NCBI GenBank assembly: GCA_029207755.1 | Contig: JARCOQ010000006.1 | Coordinates: 65,818,093-65,882,092 of the forward strand | DNA: 64,000 nucleotides | DNA from: Chamaea fasciata | Taxonomy: Eukaryota > Chordata > Aves > Passeriformes > Sylviidae | Reading direction: 5' to 3' | Shown here: piece by piece, positions 22,010-34,828 of the stretch | How positions within the stretch are numbered: the stretch's first letter is position 1 | Layout of the letters: every line of letters begins with the position of its first letter | The notes under the pieces: generated by a model | Told to the model about the DNA's origin: nothing | What the model saw: the letters and a program-made list of their open reading frames with translations, nothing else | The model's database searches: none | Made by a program: the position numbers and the translations under genes

Positions 22010-22587
22010 CCCAGTCCTTGTTTGGACAGAGAGAGAGGCGTTTGTGGTGCCTCAGAGGCACCAGAACTCGCCAGTAGCCTTGGGCAAGCTCCTTCTCCTC
22101 GATCCTGTCCTCAGCTCTGCAAGTTGTGTTGCCACCTTTGTACCTTAGGGCTGGGTGATGATGTCACACTAGTCCCTGTCACCCACTGCCCTAATTCGGG
22201 GAGGCTATCCTTGTGGGTGCTGACAGTGACTTTGTCAGTGCCAGGCACGGCTGTAAGGAGAAAAACAGAAATGGGAACAGGTTCATCAACAGGTTGGCGG
22301 GCTTAAGGAGACTTAGGTCTTACTACAGGTCATCAGTGGTGATTAGGTCATACTAACCAGTCCTAATTCATTCTTTTGACAGCTCTAAGAGTACAGTTGA
22401 TTGATTCATTCATTCTTTAAAAGAAGAGTTGTTCTGTGATACATTGGGCATATTGCTTGGGTCAGCCTCCTTAAAGGAAAATCAGAGTATTACCTACGGT
22501 CTCAAATGAAGCTTCTGAACCAACTTTAAGTACTCATGTGTTTTTCCCGAAAGATAAAGTCTCTGAGGCCGTGGAAACTTCAGGATT

Positions 22588-22883
22588 GGGGTGGGCAAGC
22601 ATGGCAGGAATTTGAGAAGATTGGTGCCCTGTAGGCACTGGGGGGCTCTGAAGTCTCCCTGGAGCCTTCTCTTCTCCAGGCTGAACAAGCTCAGCTCTCT
22701 CAGCCCATCTCCAGAGCAGAACTGCTCCAGCCCTTGGATCATGGCTGCAACCCTCCTCTGGACTCACTCCAGAAGTTCCATGTTTTTGGGTTTTTTTTTT
22801 GTTTGTTTTATTTTTTTTTATTTTTTATTTTTTTTTATCCTGGAGACCCCAGATGTGGGTGCAGAATTACTTTTGGGTTCAGG
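22588..22883 (-). mobile_element. CR1 LINE fragment, unit 6
   Basis: As unit 5; T-rich tract 22783-22836 is one base shorter. Confidence 0.85.
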
Positions 22884-24069
22884 CAAGCGTTTGTTCATCA
22901 CAGTTACTCCCACAAGCCAGCCCAGGTGGGAGCAGAGCTCCTTCCACCCCACCCACCCTGTTTCCATCCCTTCTTCAGCACATCCCATGGTGCTTTTTTC
23001 TGCTGCTTCCCAGGAGCTGTTGGCTCTTGCCCTGCCCTGACTGCTGGACCCGTCTGTGGACACTGCACAGCGATCTGTTGCCAGCTCTCTGGATTCTGAA
23101 GGAAAACCCAAGCAAATCTCTGAATCAAAGTAAAGGTGTCTTGCAAACTTAACCTAATCCTTTGTAAAGCTGTATTAAGGCCAAATTAAATTCAAATCTG
23201 TGGGTTCATTTTCCTCTTAGGCTTTATTCCTCGTTTGTTTGAGAGAGCTGGTGAGTCTTTTAGGACTCATGGTACCTTGGTTCCCTTTCAGAATGGAACA
23301 AATCTGAGACTTTTCCAGCCAGTTTTTCTTTAAATACCACGAGTTTTCATTCCCCTTTCATTTAAAATACTTCCACAATTTAATATGAAATGCTGGGTAG
23401 CAAAACCGGTAGCACTTCCAGACAGAAAGAAGTATGTTGTGTGTAACTCCAAATGTGAATTCTCCTTGCAAAGTGATGGCTTTCCACTGAGGTGGATCAA
23501 ACAGATGCTCAGTTGGATGCTGGTGCTGAAGCACTTTTCTCTTGTGGCTTGAGTGTCTGATGGCAACAGCCTGAGATTTTAATAGCAGAAAGAAGGGATT
23601 TCCTACTAACCTTCCCCGGAGAACTGTCACTTGTACAGTCTTTTCCAGCCTCGTCTAGTCTGACCTGCATCTTCTCCAAAACTTGGTCAATTTTTAAATA
23701 CTTTTTAAACTTTTTGTGTACCATTTGCATAGAACGGAAGGGTGCTGGCTATTTTTTTCACAAAATACACACTGCTCTGTGAGTGAGGTGGTCCTCCGTT
23801 CTCCCCAGAGCAACCTTTACCTGTCAGCTCTGCTGCTTCTCAAGGATGGGATGCTGGTGCTGGTGTGGATAAACAGATTTTCTCCCATTTTCAGCACAGG
23901 TGATGGAGGGAGAGGAGCTGTTGGCCAAGAGCCTCATGGTGCCAGCACCTCCTGACATGCAGGAGCTGAAAAACTAGAGGTTTTGCCCTTGTTGCATTCA
24001 GTGGATTTCTAATTTTACTTCAAGCTAATTGCTTCCTCGTCCTGGGAGGTGCCAGGGAGATGCCCAAGG

Positions 24070-24371
24070 GGACACAAGGACAAAGATTTTAGCCGGGTCT
24101 ATTGCCATAAGACAAGGGGTGTTGGTTTTAAACTGGAGGAGGGATGATTCAAATGAGCTTCAAGGAAGAAATTTTTAATCAATGAGGGTGATAAAAATGC
24201 TGTGGTCTCTGCCACAGGTTGCCCAGAGACGCTGTGGAAACATTCCAGGTTGGATGGGGCTTGGAACAAGCTGACTAGTTGAAGGTGTCCTTGCTTATTG
24301 CAGGGAGGGTGGAAGTAAATGAGATTTAAAGTGTCTCCCAAGCCAAACCATTGTACGATTTTACGATCATC
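24070..24371 (+). mobile_element. CR1 LINE 3' end, unit 7
   Basis: Mosaic states: TTAGCCGGGTC as in unit 5 but AGAGACGCTGTGG and TTTTTAATC as in unit 3. Confidence 0.85.
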
Positions 24372-24466
24372 TCATCCAACTTCACTGCTCCAACATGATT
24401 CCCATGAGCATGCAGGAGGCTGGGAAAAGGAATGTGGGCTCTCCCAGTTCAAACAAACAGAAAAGT

Positions 24467-25872
24467 TTATTTTGATGGCTGAGGGGGACGAGCACCAGAG
24501 GGTGATGCTCGTCTGATCCTGCTCTGGTTTTCAGGCCGACTGTACAGCTTTTTCTCCTGCCGCTGTTGCCGCCGGACGTGTCTCATACGGATTGGCCCAG
24601 GCTGGGAGCGTTTGTCCTTCATGGAGCCAGCGAAGAGCCAGGGTGGTCTGTATGGAGCTGCTTGTCTGCTGGGTGACTGAGTGTCCTGGGACAGCCCTGG
24701 CACCCCCTGAGTGGCGGTGCTGGGGCTGCTGGTCTCAATACTTTGGGCCAGCACATCGTCGATTCGGCGACGTTTTGCTGCCGGGCTCCTGAGTGTCTGT
24801 GGCTCTGTGACGCCCTCTGGATGGCCTCTCTTCAAGCTCTGCTTTTTGCAGGGGAAGCTGCTGCTGCTGCTGCTGCTGCTGACCAGCACCACAGCCCGGG
24901 ACAGCCCTGGCACCCCCTGCGTGGCGGTGCTGGGGCTGCTGGTCTCAATACTTTGGGCGATCCGGCGGTGTTTTGCTGCCGGGCTCCTGAGTGTCTGTGG
25001 CTCTGTGGCACCCTCTGGATGGCCTCTGTTCAAGCTCTGCTTTTTGCAGGGGAAGCTGCTGCTGCTGCTGCTTCTGACCAGAACCACACTTTGAGACAGC
25101 CCTGGCACCCCCTGAGTGGCAGTGCTGGGGCTGCTGGTCTCAATATTTTGGGCCAGCACATCGTCGATCCGGCGGCGTTTTGCTGCCGGGCTCCTGAGTG
25201 ACTGTGGCTCTGTCACGCCCTCTGGATGGCCTCTCTTCAAGCTCTGCTTTTTGCACGGGAAGCTGCTGCTGCTGCTGCTGCTGACCAGCACCACAGCCTG
25301 GGACAGCCCTGGCACCCCCTGAGTGCCGGTGCTGGGGCTGCTGGTCTCAGCACGCAGCAGTGGCACTCTGTTCAGCCGTATGGGTTTCACTGCCCGGCTG
25401 CACGGGCCTTGTGCTCTCTGTCTCCAGGAACGGCGCCGGGCCTGCTCCGCCCTGGGCTGTTCCGACAGGCCGCCGCTGCTGCTGCTGCTGTTTGGATCTG
25501 CACATTGGAGAGAGGAGAGGGCAAGTGGTGTGAGCACCTGCGCAGGGCTCGGGTGATGTCCGTGCAGGATTGTCCCCAAGGCCTTGCCGGGCTGGCTTAA
25601 GGGCAGGGGAGGCATATGTGCCCACAGGCCAGCCCGGCCCCACTGGCCCAAGAGAGCCAGAGGGAGTCTATCCTGGGTCGTTGTTGGAGCTCCTGCTTCC
25701 CCTTGCTGCAGCTCTTGACCGCTCCCCCACTGCCAGCCGTGGGGAGGGAGATTTTGCTCTCACCTTGCTTCTTCCCAGGAGGACACTTCTCAGCAGTGTT
25801 GTGCACCATTGTGGATAGGGAGCAGTGCCTGGAAGGTCTGTGCTGCAGGCCTTTCTCCTCCTGACAAAGCAT
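24467..25872 (-). CDS. Array gene copy 7 (379 aa, two exons)
   Basis: Exons 25872-25764 and 25497-24467. Exon 2 combines GPCSRAVKPIRLN and NIETSSPS (as copy 4) with PGLSRAVVLV in repeat 3 (as copies 5 and 6), a mosaic that suggests conversion between neighbours. The N-terminal serine run has five S then GGLSEQ. Three full repeats. Confidence 0.7.
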
Positions 25873-26450
25873 CCCAGTCCTTGTTTGGACAGAGAGAGAG
25901 GCGTTTGTGGTGCCTCAGAGGCACCAGAACTCGCCAGTAGCCTTGGGCAAGCTCCTTCTCCTCGATCCTGTCCTCAGCTCTGCAAGTTGTGTTGCCACCT
26001 TTGTACCTTCGGGCTGGGTGATGATGTCACACTAGTCCCTGTCACCCACTGCCCTAATTCGGGGAGGCTATCCTTGTGGGTGCTGACAGTGACTTTGTCA
26101 ATGCCAGGCACGGCTGTAAGGAGAAAAACAGAAATGGGAACAGGTTCATCAACAGGTTGGCGGGCTTAAGTAGACTTAGGTCTTACTACAGGTCATCAGT
26201 GGTGATTAGGTCATACTAACCAGTCCTAAGTCATTCTTTTGACAGCTCTAAGAGTACAGTTGATTGATTCATTCATTCTTTAAAAGAAGAGTTGTTCTGT
26301 GATACATTGGGCATATTGCTAGGGTCAGCCTCCTTAAAGGAAAATCAGAGTATTACCTACGGTCTCAAATGAAGCTTCTGAACCAACTTTAAGTACTCAT
26401 GTGTTTTTCCCGAAAGATAAAGTCTCTGAGGCCGTGGAAACTTCAGGATT

Positions 26451-26660
26451 GGGGTGGGCAAGCATGGCAGGAATTTGAGAAGATTGGTGCCCTGTAGGCA
26501 CTGGGGGGCTCTGAAGTCTCCCTGGAGCCTTCTCTTCTCCAGGCTGAACAAGCTCAGCTCTCTCAGCCCATCTCCAGAGCAGAACTGCTCCAGCCCTTGG
26601 ATCATGGCTGCAACCCTCCTCTGGACCTCTTGACTCACTCCAGAAGTACCATGTTTTTAA

Positions 26661-26691
<31 letters not shown>

Positions 26692-26735
26692 GTGGAGACC
26701 CCAGATGTGGGTGCAGAATTACTTTTGGGTTCAGG
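26451..26735 (-). mobile_element. CR1 LINE fragment, unit 7
   Basis: Has the 7-bp CTCTTGA addition; T-rich tract 26654-26687 is a nearly pure T run apart from AA near its start. Confidence 0.85.
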
Positions 26736-27921
26736 CAAGCGTTTGTTCATCACAGTTACTCTCACAAGCCAGCCCAGGTGGGAGCAGAGCTCCTTCCACC
26801 CCACCCACCCTGTTTCCATCCCTTCTTCAGCACATCCCATGGTGCTTTTTTCTGCTGCTTCCCAGGAGCTGTTGGCTCTTGCCCTGCCCTGACTGCTGGA
26901 CCCGTCTGTGGACACTGCACAGCGATCTGTTGCCAGCTCTCTGGATTCTGAAGGAAAACCCAAGCAAATCTCTGAATCAAAGTAAAGGTGTCTTGCAAAC
27001 TTAACCTAATCCTTCATAAAGCTGTATTAAGGCCAAATTAAATTCAAATCTGTGGGTTCATTTTCCTCTTAGGCTTTATTCCTCGTTTGTTTGAGAGAGC
27101 TGGTGAGTCTTTTAGGACTCATGGTACCTTGGTTCCCTTTCAGAATGGAACAAATCTGAGACTTTTCCAGCCAGTTTTTCTTTAAATACCACGAGTTTTC
27201 ATTCCCCTTTCATTTAAAATACTTCCACAATTTAATATGAAATGCTGGGTAGCAAAACCGGTAGCACTTCCAGACAGAAAGAAGTATGTTGTGTGTAACT
27301 CCAAAAGTGAATTCTCCTTGCAAAGTGATGGCTTTCCACTGAGGTGGATCAAACAGATGCTCAGTTGGATGCTGGTGCTGAAGCACTTTTCTCTTGTGGC
27401 TTGAGTGTCTGATGGCAACAGCCTGAGATTTTAATAGCAGAAAGAAGGGATTTCCTACTAACCTTCCCCAGAGAACTGTCACTTGTACAGTCTTTTCCAG
27501 CCTCGTGTAGTCTGACCTGCATCTTCTCCAAAACTTGGTCAGTTTTTAAACACTTTTTAAAATTTTTGTGTACCATTTGCAGAGAACAGGAGGGTGCTGG
27601 CTATTTTTTTCACAAAATACACACTGCTCTGTGAGTGAGGTGGTCCTCCGTTCTCCCCAGAGCAACCTTTACCTGTCAGCTCTGCTGCTTCTCAAGGATG
27701 GGATGCTGGTGCTGGTGTGGATAAACAGATTTTCTCCCATTTTCAGCACAGGTGATGGAGGGAGAGGAGCTGTTGGCCAAGAGCCTCATGGTGCCAGCAC
27801 CTCCTGACATGCAGGAGCTGAAAAACTAGAGGTTTTGCCCTTGCTGCATTCAGTGGATTTCTAATTTTACTTCAAGCTAATTGCTTCCTCGTCCTGGGAG
27901 GTGCCAGGGAGATGCCCAAGG

Positions 27922-28223
27922 GGACACAAGGACAAAGATTTTAGCCGGGTCTATTGCCATAAGACAAGGGGTGTTGGTTTTAAACTGGAGGAGGGATGAT
28001 TCAAATGAGCTTCAAGGAAGAATTTTTTTATCAATGAGGGTGATAAAAATGCTGTGGTCTCTGCCACAGGTTGCCCAGAGATGCTGTGGAAACATTCCAG
28101 GTTGGATGGGGCTTGGAACAAGCTGACTAGTTGAAGGTGTCCTTGCTTATTGCAGGGAGGGTGGAAGTAAATGAGATTTAAAGTGTCTCCCAAGCCAAAC
28201 CATTGTACGATTTTACGATCATC
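27922..28223 (+). mobile_element. CR1 LINE 3' end, unit 8
   Basis: Same states as units 5 and 6. Confidence 0.85.
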
Positions 28224-28318
28224 TCATCCAACTTCACTGCTCCAACATGATTCCCATGAGCATGCAGGAGGCTGGGAAAAGGAATGTGGGCTCTCCCAGT
28301 TCAAACAAACAGAAAAGT

Positions 28319-29724
28319 TTATTTTGATGGCTGAGGGGGACGAGCACCAGAGGGTGATGCTCGTCTGATCCTGCTCTGGTTTTCAGGCCGACTGTACAGC
28401 TTTTTCTCCTGCCGCTGTTGCCGCCGGACGTGTCTCATCCGGATTGGCCCAGGCTGGGAGCGTTTGTCCTTCATGGAGCCAGCGAAGAGCCAGGGTGGTC
28501 TGTATGGAGCTGCTTGTCTGCTGGGTGACTGAGTGTCCTGGGACAGCCCTGGCACCCCCTGAGTGGCGGTGCTGGGGCTGCTGGTCTCAATACTTTGGGC
28601 CAGCACATCGTCGATTCGGCGACGTTTTGCTGCCGGGCTCCTGAGTGTCTGTGGCTCTGTGACGCCCTCTGGATGGCCTCTCTTCAAGCTCTGCTTTTTG
28701 CAGGGGAAGCTGCTGCTGCTGCTGCTGCTGCTGACCAGCACCACAGCCTGGGACAGCCCTGGCACCCCCTGCGTGGCGGTGCTGGGGCTGCTGGTCTCAA
28801 TACTTTGGGCGATCCGGCGGTGTTTTGCTGCCGGGCTCCTGAGTGTCTGTGGCTCTGTGGCACCCTCTGGATGGCCTCTGTTCAAGCTCTGCTTTTTGCA
28901 GGGGAAGCTGCTGCTGCTGCTGCTTCTGACCAGAACCACACTTTGAGACAGCCCTGGCACCCCCTGAGTGGCGGTGCTGGGGCTGCTGGTCTCAATATTT
29001 TGGGCCAGCACATCGTCGATCCGGCGGCGTTTTGCTGCCGGGCTCCTGAGTGACTGTGGCTCTGTCACGCCCTCTGGATGGCCTCTCTTCAAGCTCTGCT
29101 TTTTGCACGGGAAGCTGCTGCTGCTGCTGCTGCTGACCAGCACCACAGCCTGGGACAGCCCTGGCACCCCCTGAGTGGCGGTGCTGGGGCTGCTGGTCTC
29201 AGCACGCAGCAGTGGCACTCGGTTCAGCCGTATGGGTTTCACTGCCTGGCTGCACGGGCCTTGTGCTCTCTGTCTCCAGGAACGGCGCCTGGCCTGCTCC
29301 GCCCTGGGCTGTTCCGACAGGCCGCTGCTGCTGCTGCTGCTGTTTGGATCTGCACATTGGAGAGAGGAGAGGGCAAGTGGTGTGAGCACCTGTGCAGGGC
29401 TCGGGTGATGTCCGTGCAGGATTGTCCCCAAGGCCTTGCCGGGCTGGCTTAAGGGCAGGGGAGGCATATGTGCCCACAGGCCAGCCTGGCCCCGCTGGCC
29501 CAAGAGAGCCAGAGGGACTCTACCCTGGGTCGTTGTTGGAGCTCCTGCTTCCCCTTGCTGTAGCTCTTGACCGCTCCCCCACTGCCAGCCGTGGGGAGGG
29601 AGATTTTGCTCTCACCTTGCTTCTTCCCAGGAGGACACTTCTCAGCAGTGTTGTGCACCATTGTGGATAGGGAGCAGTGCCTGGAAGGTCTGTGCTGCAG
29701 GCCTTTCTCCTCCTGACAAAGCAT
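28319..29724 (-). CDS. Array gene copy 8 (379 aa, two exons)
   Basis: Exons 29724-29616 and 29349-28319. Exon 2 has GPCSQAVKPIRLN and, uniquely here, TSSPSTATQ rather than TSSPSTGTQ in repeat 1. Three full repeats. The gene is intact, although its unit is interrupted about 335 bp upstream of exon 1 (30059/30060), so any promoter or 5' exon beyond that point is displaced by 10.9 kb. Confidence 0.7.
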
Positions 29725-30059
29725 CCCAGTCCTTGTTTGGACAGAGAGAGAGGCGTTTGTGGTGCCTCAGAGGCACCAGAACTCGCCAGTAGCCTTGGGC
29801 AAGCTCCTTCTCCTCGATCCTGTCCTCAGCTCTGCAAGTTGTGTTGCCACCTTTGTACCTTAGGGCTGGGTGATGATGTCACACTAGTCCCTGTCACCCA
29901 CTGCCCTAATTCGGGGAGGCTATCCTTGTGGGTGCTGACAGTGACTTTGTCAATGCCAGGCACGGCTGTAAGGAGAAAAACAGAAATGGGAACAGGTTCA
30001 TCAACAGGTTGGCGGGCTTAAGTAGACTTAGGTCTTACTACAGGTCATCAGTGGTGATT

Positions 30060-33000
30060 GTCCTGCCCATTTGGCCCAGGGGGACTTTTCAAGTCTGAAG
30101 TCTTTGCCTATTTTTAACCCTCTCATGTTAACAGAATTCTATATTGGTCCTGTGTTACATCATTTCCTGATGTCTGAATCTTAGCAAAATTGTCCAGTTA
30201 GACCAATTTTTGCTGATATGTAGTTCTTTTACTGTGGTAGGTTATGAATGGACACAGATGTAGACTAAAAATCAGTAACTCCTAAGAAAGGGTAACTGTC
30301 ATTATCCAAGTATTATGCTTTTTGAATAGCTTGAATCTACAAAAGAATCTACAAAAGTAATGAAACTAAAACAAGTCAAAGCAGGTTGTTACTTTTAGTC
30401 TAAATTCGGAGGCCTTTGAAGTAAGTTAAAAAGAAGCTTTGTGTTCAGTGCTCATTGCATCTGACTTAAGTCCACAAATTGGAAACCATGTTTTTGTCAA
30501 GCTTTTGATAGTTTTTTAACAATTTAATATGTGTCCGTCCACAAATTGGAAACAATGTTTTGGTCAAGCTTTTGATAGTTTTTTAACAATTTAATATGTA
30601 TCAAAAACTCCTGAGGATCACTGCATTTGCTTATGGAGTATTCTGGGCTTTTGACTCATAGTTTGGTTTTTATTTTTTTGGTTGGTTGTTTTTTGTTTTG
30701 TTTTTGTTTTTTTTTTTCCTTTTCCAGTCTAAAATGAAGATATGTTGTATTTAAGTTTGTAATTCTGTACAAAAATGAAGATTAAACGATCCCCTTTCAG
30801 TTACTTTTCAAAAAAACATATGCAGATAAAAGTGGGTAAAGTCTATTTAACCACATGACTGTATGCACATGAGCATCTGAAAACAAAAAGTACTTTTTAA
30901 TGTATTAGCTCACATAATGAGATGTTAGAGCACTCTTGGAAAAGCAGCTATGGGAATAAAGGAATGGCACTCAGTGCAGCTAATGTAAGGAATGGTTGTA
31001 GTGCAAAGATGCCAGACAATATAATAAAAAATAGCTGTGGTGATCTAAATTTAGTATTATCAGAGTCTGGGGACAGTTATGGCTGAGAAGTCATTAGGGC
31101 AAGAACAAAGTTTAGTTCTGCAGAGAAGACAGCTGATGCCAAGCTAAAGACATGATTATTTGCAAACGATTCAGATCTGCACAGTATTTCAGAAAATTGC
31201 CCTCTAAAAACGGAAGGCGCATCATCACGTTAAACTTCACGTGGAAGTGGGAAGACAGGAAACAAAAGCCCCAGGATGTGGACTGGCCTTTCTCCTCATG
31301 CTGTCTAGGTCTGTATAAATATGTGTATACCAGTGAGTAACTGAGCTGTCTCTGTGTGCCGGGGATGATGGGGTAGGAGTTTGTGGAAGCTGGCTGGGAC
31401 AAACATTAGGAGAGCTAAAGGGCAGGCACCCACAGCCAAAGAATGTGGTGATATGTATCTGCCATTTAAGGAATGAAACACTTGTGGTTTTGTCATGAGG
31501 AGTAAAGTTTCTTAGGGTAAAATCATCTTTTTATTGTAGATTGTTGAATTTAAAAAAGTGTATGTGGCTGGAATGCAGCTCTCAATGTCAAAATTTGGGG
31601 TTATTTTAGAGTATGGACTGTTTTTAGGTCCGTGGTTTTCATGTGCCTTCACCTGCTCTAAGGAGTTCATCCAAACACCAGGTTCAGATAGTATCCAGCT
31701 TGTTCCAGATGATGTCCTGTACTTTTGTGTCGTGGGCACATCGATCATAATAAAGTTCTCTGTTGCTTTATACCTTTTTATGCCGAGGTGGCTAGCCTTG
31801 GGGCTTAGCCAAGGACATGGTGTGCATTTTGGTGAAAGCATCTTAAAGCCAGACGAAATTGTCATTATTTCAGAGGTTTTACAGAAATGCTTTCAATGAT
31901 GCATGTTATAGCATACAATCTGTGCATTGGAATTTTGATTAACTTAAATAAGATCAAATCAATATATCAGAAATCTTCCACATGATAATTACTTTAGGAA
32001 TTTTTTAAGTAGTTGTGTACTGAATGTGAATTTGATATATTTTAAAATATTTGATGACTGTTGCAATTGTGCTTTGACTCAGATGAAACTTGGACAGATT
32101 TCAGTGTGTGTTTTTTTCTGATCTGGGCCTGAACTGTGGAGAAATGAAAGTCTGACTATGTTTATACTTTTTGTGGAGTGTATTGAGTGGTTAAAAACTT
32201 GCTTGAAGTTGTTGTTTTGGGGAATTGTTTTCTCTGTGTGTGAAAGTCACAGAAAAGTTACAGAAAACCAAGAAACTGTCTAACACATAAAAATTCAAAG
32301 CTAGCCCTATAAATGGCTGAGAAATCACACATTTGTCTCTTTGGAAAAGAGACCCTGACAACCTAAGCTATGCTTTTTTTTTTTTTTTTAAAAAAATCTT
32401 TCTTTTTATTTAATGTCTCTTTCCATGTTTGTAAATAATGCGTATTATTTAGTGTAATTTGTAGTCAAAACAATAGATACTGCCCCAATTATCCTGCAGG
32501 TTTCTCCAAATTTATATGATCTTCAGTTGTTTTCTTTCCTTTTAATATTCTCTATTTATAGTTCACATGAAAAACAGTCACTGGGGATTTTGGAACGTGG
32601 TTTTTATTTTCTGGGTATTGTCAGTGGTGGTGCATGGAAGCATAAAGGATCTTGAATTTTGTAAACTAAGGTAATTGTGCAGGAATCTTGATGAGGAGTT
32701 CTTGTTTTGACTAGTGAAGGATAGGTTATGAAATTCATCATTGTAGTTTCTAAAGCTTGCTCCAAAATGGGGCAATTTTTAATCTCAGAAACACTTTGAA
32801 GTGCATTCTGCATGTTTGTTTTTTTTTTTTAAGCTCACTTAACAACAGTAAGTTACAGCTGGGATGAAGTTTCACTGCTTTTTTAATAGATCCTCGAAGC
32901 AAAACCTGAGTGTTGTAGTTGAGCTGAGCCCTGCTTTGCTTGGAATCATCGGAGTATCCTTTTTTCACTGCAAAAGAGAAACCATGACTTTCCAGTGGAA

Positions 33001-34151
33001 GGTCTGGGAAGTGACACAATTCCTGTAGTTGCTGACCCAGCCATTGCCATAGTTTTTCTTTTTCTGCTGGCTGGTGAGTCCCTTCTAGGTGGGTTTGCAG
33101 CTTGAGAAGGATGAAACTGCTTAGGCAACTGGGTCTGGAGGAACCAAAAGTGGTGTGGAAGAACTTTTAAAAACTTTTTAGTCAGAAAACGAGGTAGTTC
33201 ACTTCTTTAGTAGAGGTCACCAAATGTTCTTTTATAGGTGATGTTGCATATTGCTTTTTGTTGCCTTCAAATCATTATATGTTAATATTTCTGCCCTGAG
33301 ACATTTGCTTAAGATGAATTGTAGCAAAGATTCCTGCAACTTTTAAAGGAATTATTAATAAACTGCTCAACTACTAAATATTATAATACATTGGTGCTAG
33401 CTTTTACCTGTGTCTCTCATACCATATAATATCCAATTTATTTTCACCAAAGAGAGACATACTTCACATTTAAATTTCTCTGTGTTTTCAGGAGATTTGT
33501 AACAGATGAATATGCAGTACAGCACTAATGTACCTGTGCTGCTCAGTCATGTTTGAAAGGTAGTCTGTGAAAAGAGCTTTAGGCATTGATTGAAGAATAT
33601 TGCAGATTCTCTTCACCTTTTTGAGAGGTTAGAAAAACTTGTTGAAAGAAGAGGAAGCTTTCTTCTGTTCTTTAGAAAGATACCCAAAATCTATCAGGGA
33701 AAAAAGCCTATGTAAAGGGAGTGAATATATAAGAGAGAAAATCTGATGTGATCTTTCAACGCTGCAAGGCACTTCATTAAGCTTCCCACCTGTGATGGAG
33801 GTGGCTCTTAAAAATCTGCTTCTTCTAGGAAAACGTTACAACCCTGGAAATCAACTCTGTTCTCCTTTAACTGTAGTACTGTACCAACCTGCAGTGTCCT
33901 AAATGGCTTGCAGCAGTCAGGGAAAATGGTCCTACAGCAAGTGGACTGTTGTGGAATTTTGGAGAACATGTTCAGATCTCCTGGCCTGTCCCTGGGTAAA
34001 TCACTGTGTGCGTGAAGGGTCATCTGATAATCTGCAAGATCTCACACAAGGACGGGGGAGGTCACAGGAATGTGTTAAATAAAAATTAAAGCTGGCCAAT
34101 GTTCAGAATTTAGTTCTGAATTTCTGTGTTTCTGCTTGAACTTGGACTAAA
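30060..34151. other. Unassigned AT-rich sequence, left part of the interruption
   Basis: No gene recognised. Open frames of up to 117 codons on both strands near 31512-31899 show no known domain and overlap each other. T-rich stretches occur at about 30668-30718 and 32374-32400. Confidence 0.5.
30471..30604. repeat. 67-bp tandem duplication (two copies)
   Basis: Two adjacent copies beginning TCCACAAATTGGAAAC at 30471 and 30538, both running through CAAGCTTTTGATAG and CAATTTAATATGT. They differ at only a few bases (ACCATGTTTTTG versus ACAATGTTTTGG; GTGTCC versus GTATC), so the duplication is fairly recent. Confidence 0.9.
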
Positions 34152-34156
34152 CAATG

Positions 34157-34823
34157 TGTCATGGGTTTTGTAAAGAGCGTATTATTCTCTTCCATCTGGG
34201 TGGAGCAGAACTGCTTATCTTTGCCCAAATGGGTCAGTGTCACTTCTCAGATGGTGGAGTGCTACTTATCTCTCTTCATTGTTTCACTGCTTCCATGGGA
34301 ATGTCTTCTGCTAATGGACCATTAAGAGCTCATCAGTGACATTGCACATTACAGTGCACTATTGTAAGCTGCTCCACACAAGGAGGAGGAGCCACAGTCC
34401 CACTAGGTATCCGGTTTTCCCACCGGATCCCTGGAGGAAGACCGGACCCGTCTCACCATTACTGGACCCTGTTTCTTCAATGGGACCATCTCTATTCCAA
34501 CAGAACCACGTCTGCCACTCCAGGAGGGCTTACTTTGGACTGCTTCCAACACCCTGACCAACAGGGTGTCAGGTTGTATTTCTGACTCTGTCAGGGTTTT
34601 TCTAGGATTTCTTGTTTGTTTATTTGTTTGCTCATTCTTCTGTACTACAACATCTGTATTTTCATATCCCTAGTAAAGAACTGCTCTACCTATTCCCAAA
34701 CTCTTTGCCTGACAGCCTTTTAATTGCAAATTTATGATAATTTGGAAAAGGGGGAGAGGGGCTTACATTTTAAGGGAGACTCCAACCCTCCCTGGCAGAT
34801 ACCTGTCTATCTAAACCAAGACA
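34157..34823 (+). mobile_element. Solo LTR (ERVL-like), plus orientation
   Basis: 667 bp starting TGTCATGGG and ending AAGACA, flanked by perfect 5-bp duplications CAATG at 34152-34156 and 34824-34828. The 3' part has an AGTAAAGAACTGC block and a TTTGCCTGACAGCC block, which I recognise as typical of LTRs widespread in passerine genomes. No internal gag/pol sequence is present on either side, so this is a solo LTR left by LTR-LTR recombination. The 5-bp duplication fits ERVL-type elements; the class assignment is from memory. Confidence 0.85.
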
Positions 34824-34828
34824 CAATG

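Larger units (their letters stand above)
19300..23162. repeat. Tandem array unit 6 (3863 bp)
   Basis: Direct repeat almost identical to unit 5 over its whole length, which points to a very recent duplication or gene conversion. The differences I noticed are CGTGTAG versus CGTCTAG near 19790, CATCGTCGATCC near 21298, and one T in the distal T-rich tract. Confidence 0.95.
23163..27014. repeat. Tandem array unit 7 (3852 bp)
   Basis: Direct repeat sharing unit 4's diagnostic states (CTTCGGGCTGG, CTTAAGTAGAC, CCTAAGTCATTC, CTCTTGA addition). It also carries private changes such as TTGCATAGAACGGAAGG near 23726 and GCTAGGGTCAG near 26318. Unit 4 is followed by unit 5 and unit 7 by unit 8, both of the unit-5-like type, so a two-unit (about 7.7 kb) duplication is possible. 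Confidence 0.95.
27015..30059. repeat. Tandem array unit 8, left part (interrupted)
   Basis: The proximal 3045 bp of a unit of the unit 5/6 type, including an intact gene. The usual unit start is altered from TGTAAAG to CATAAAG. Unit homology stops after GTGGTGATT at 30059, where every other unit continues AGGTCATACTAACC. The remainder of the unit is found at 40983-41813. Confidence 0.95.

Noticed and set aside
31512..31899. Overlapping 113- and 117-codon frames on opposite strands
   Set aside because: Mutually antisense, single copy, no recognisable motif; not supportable as genes.
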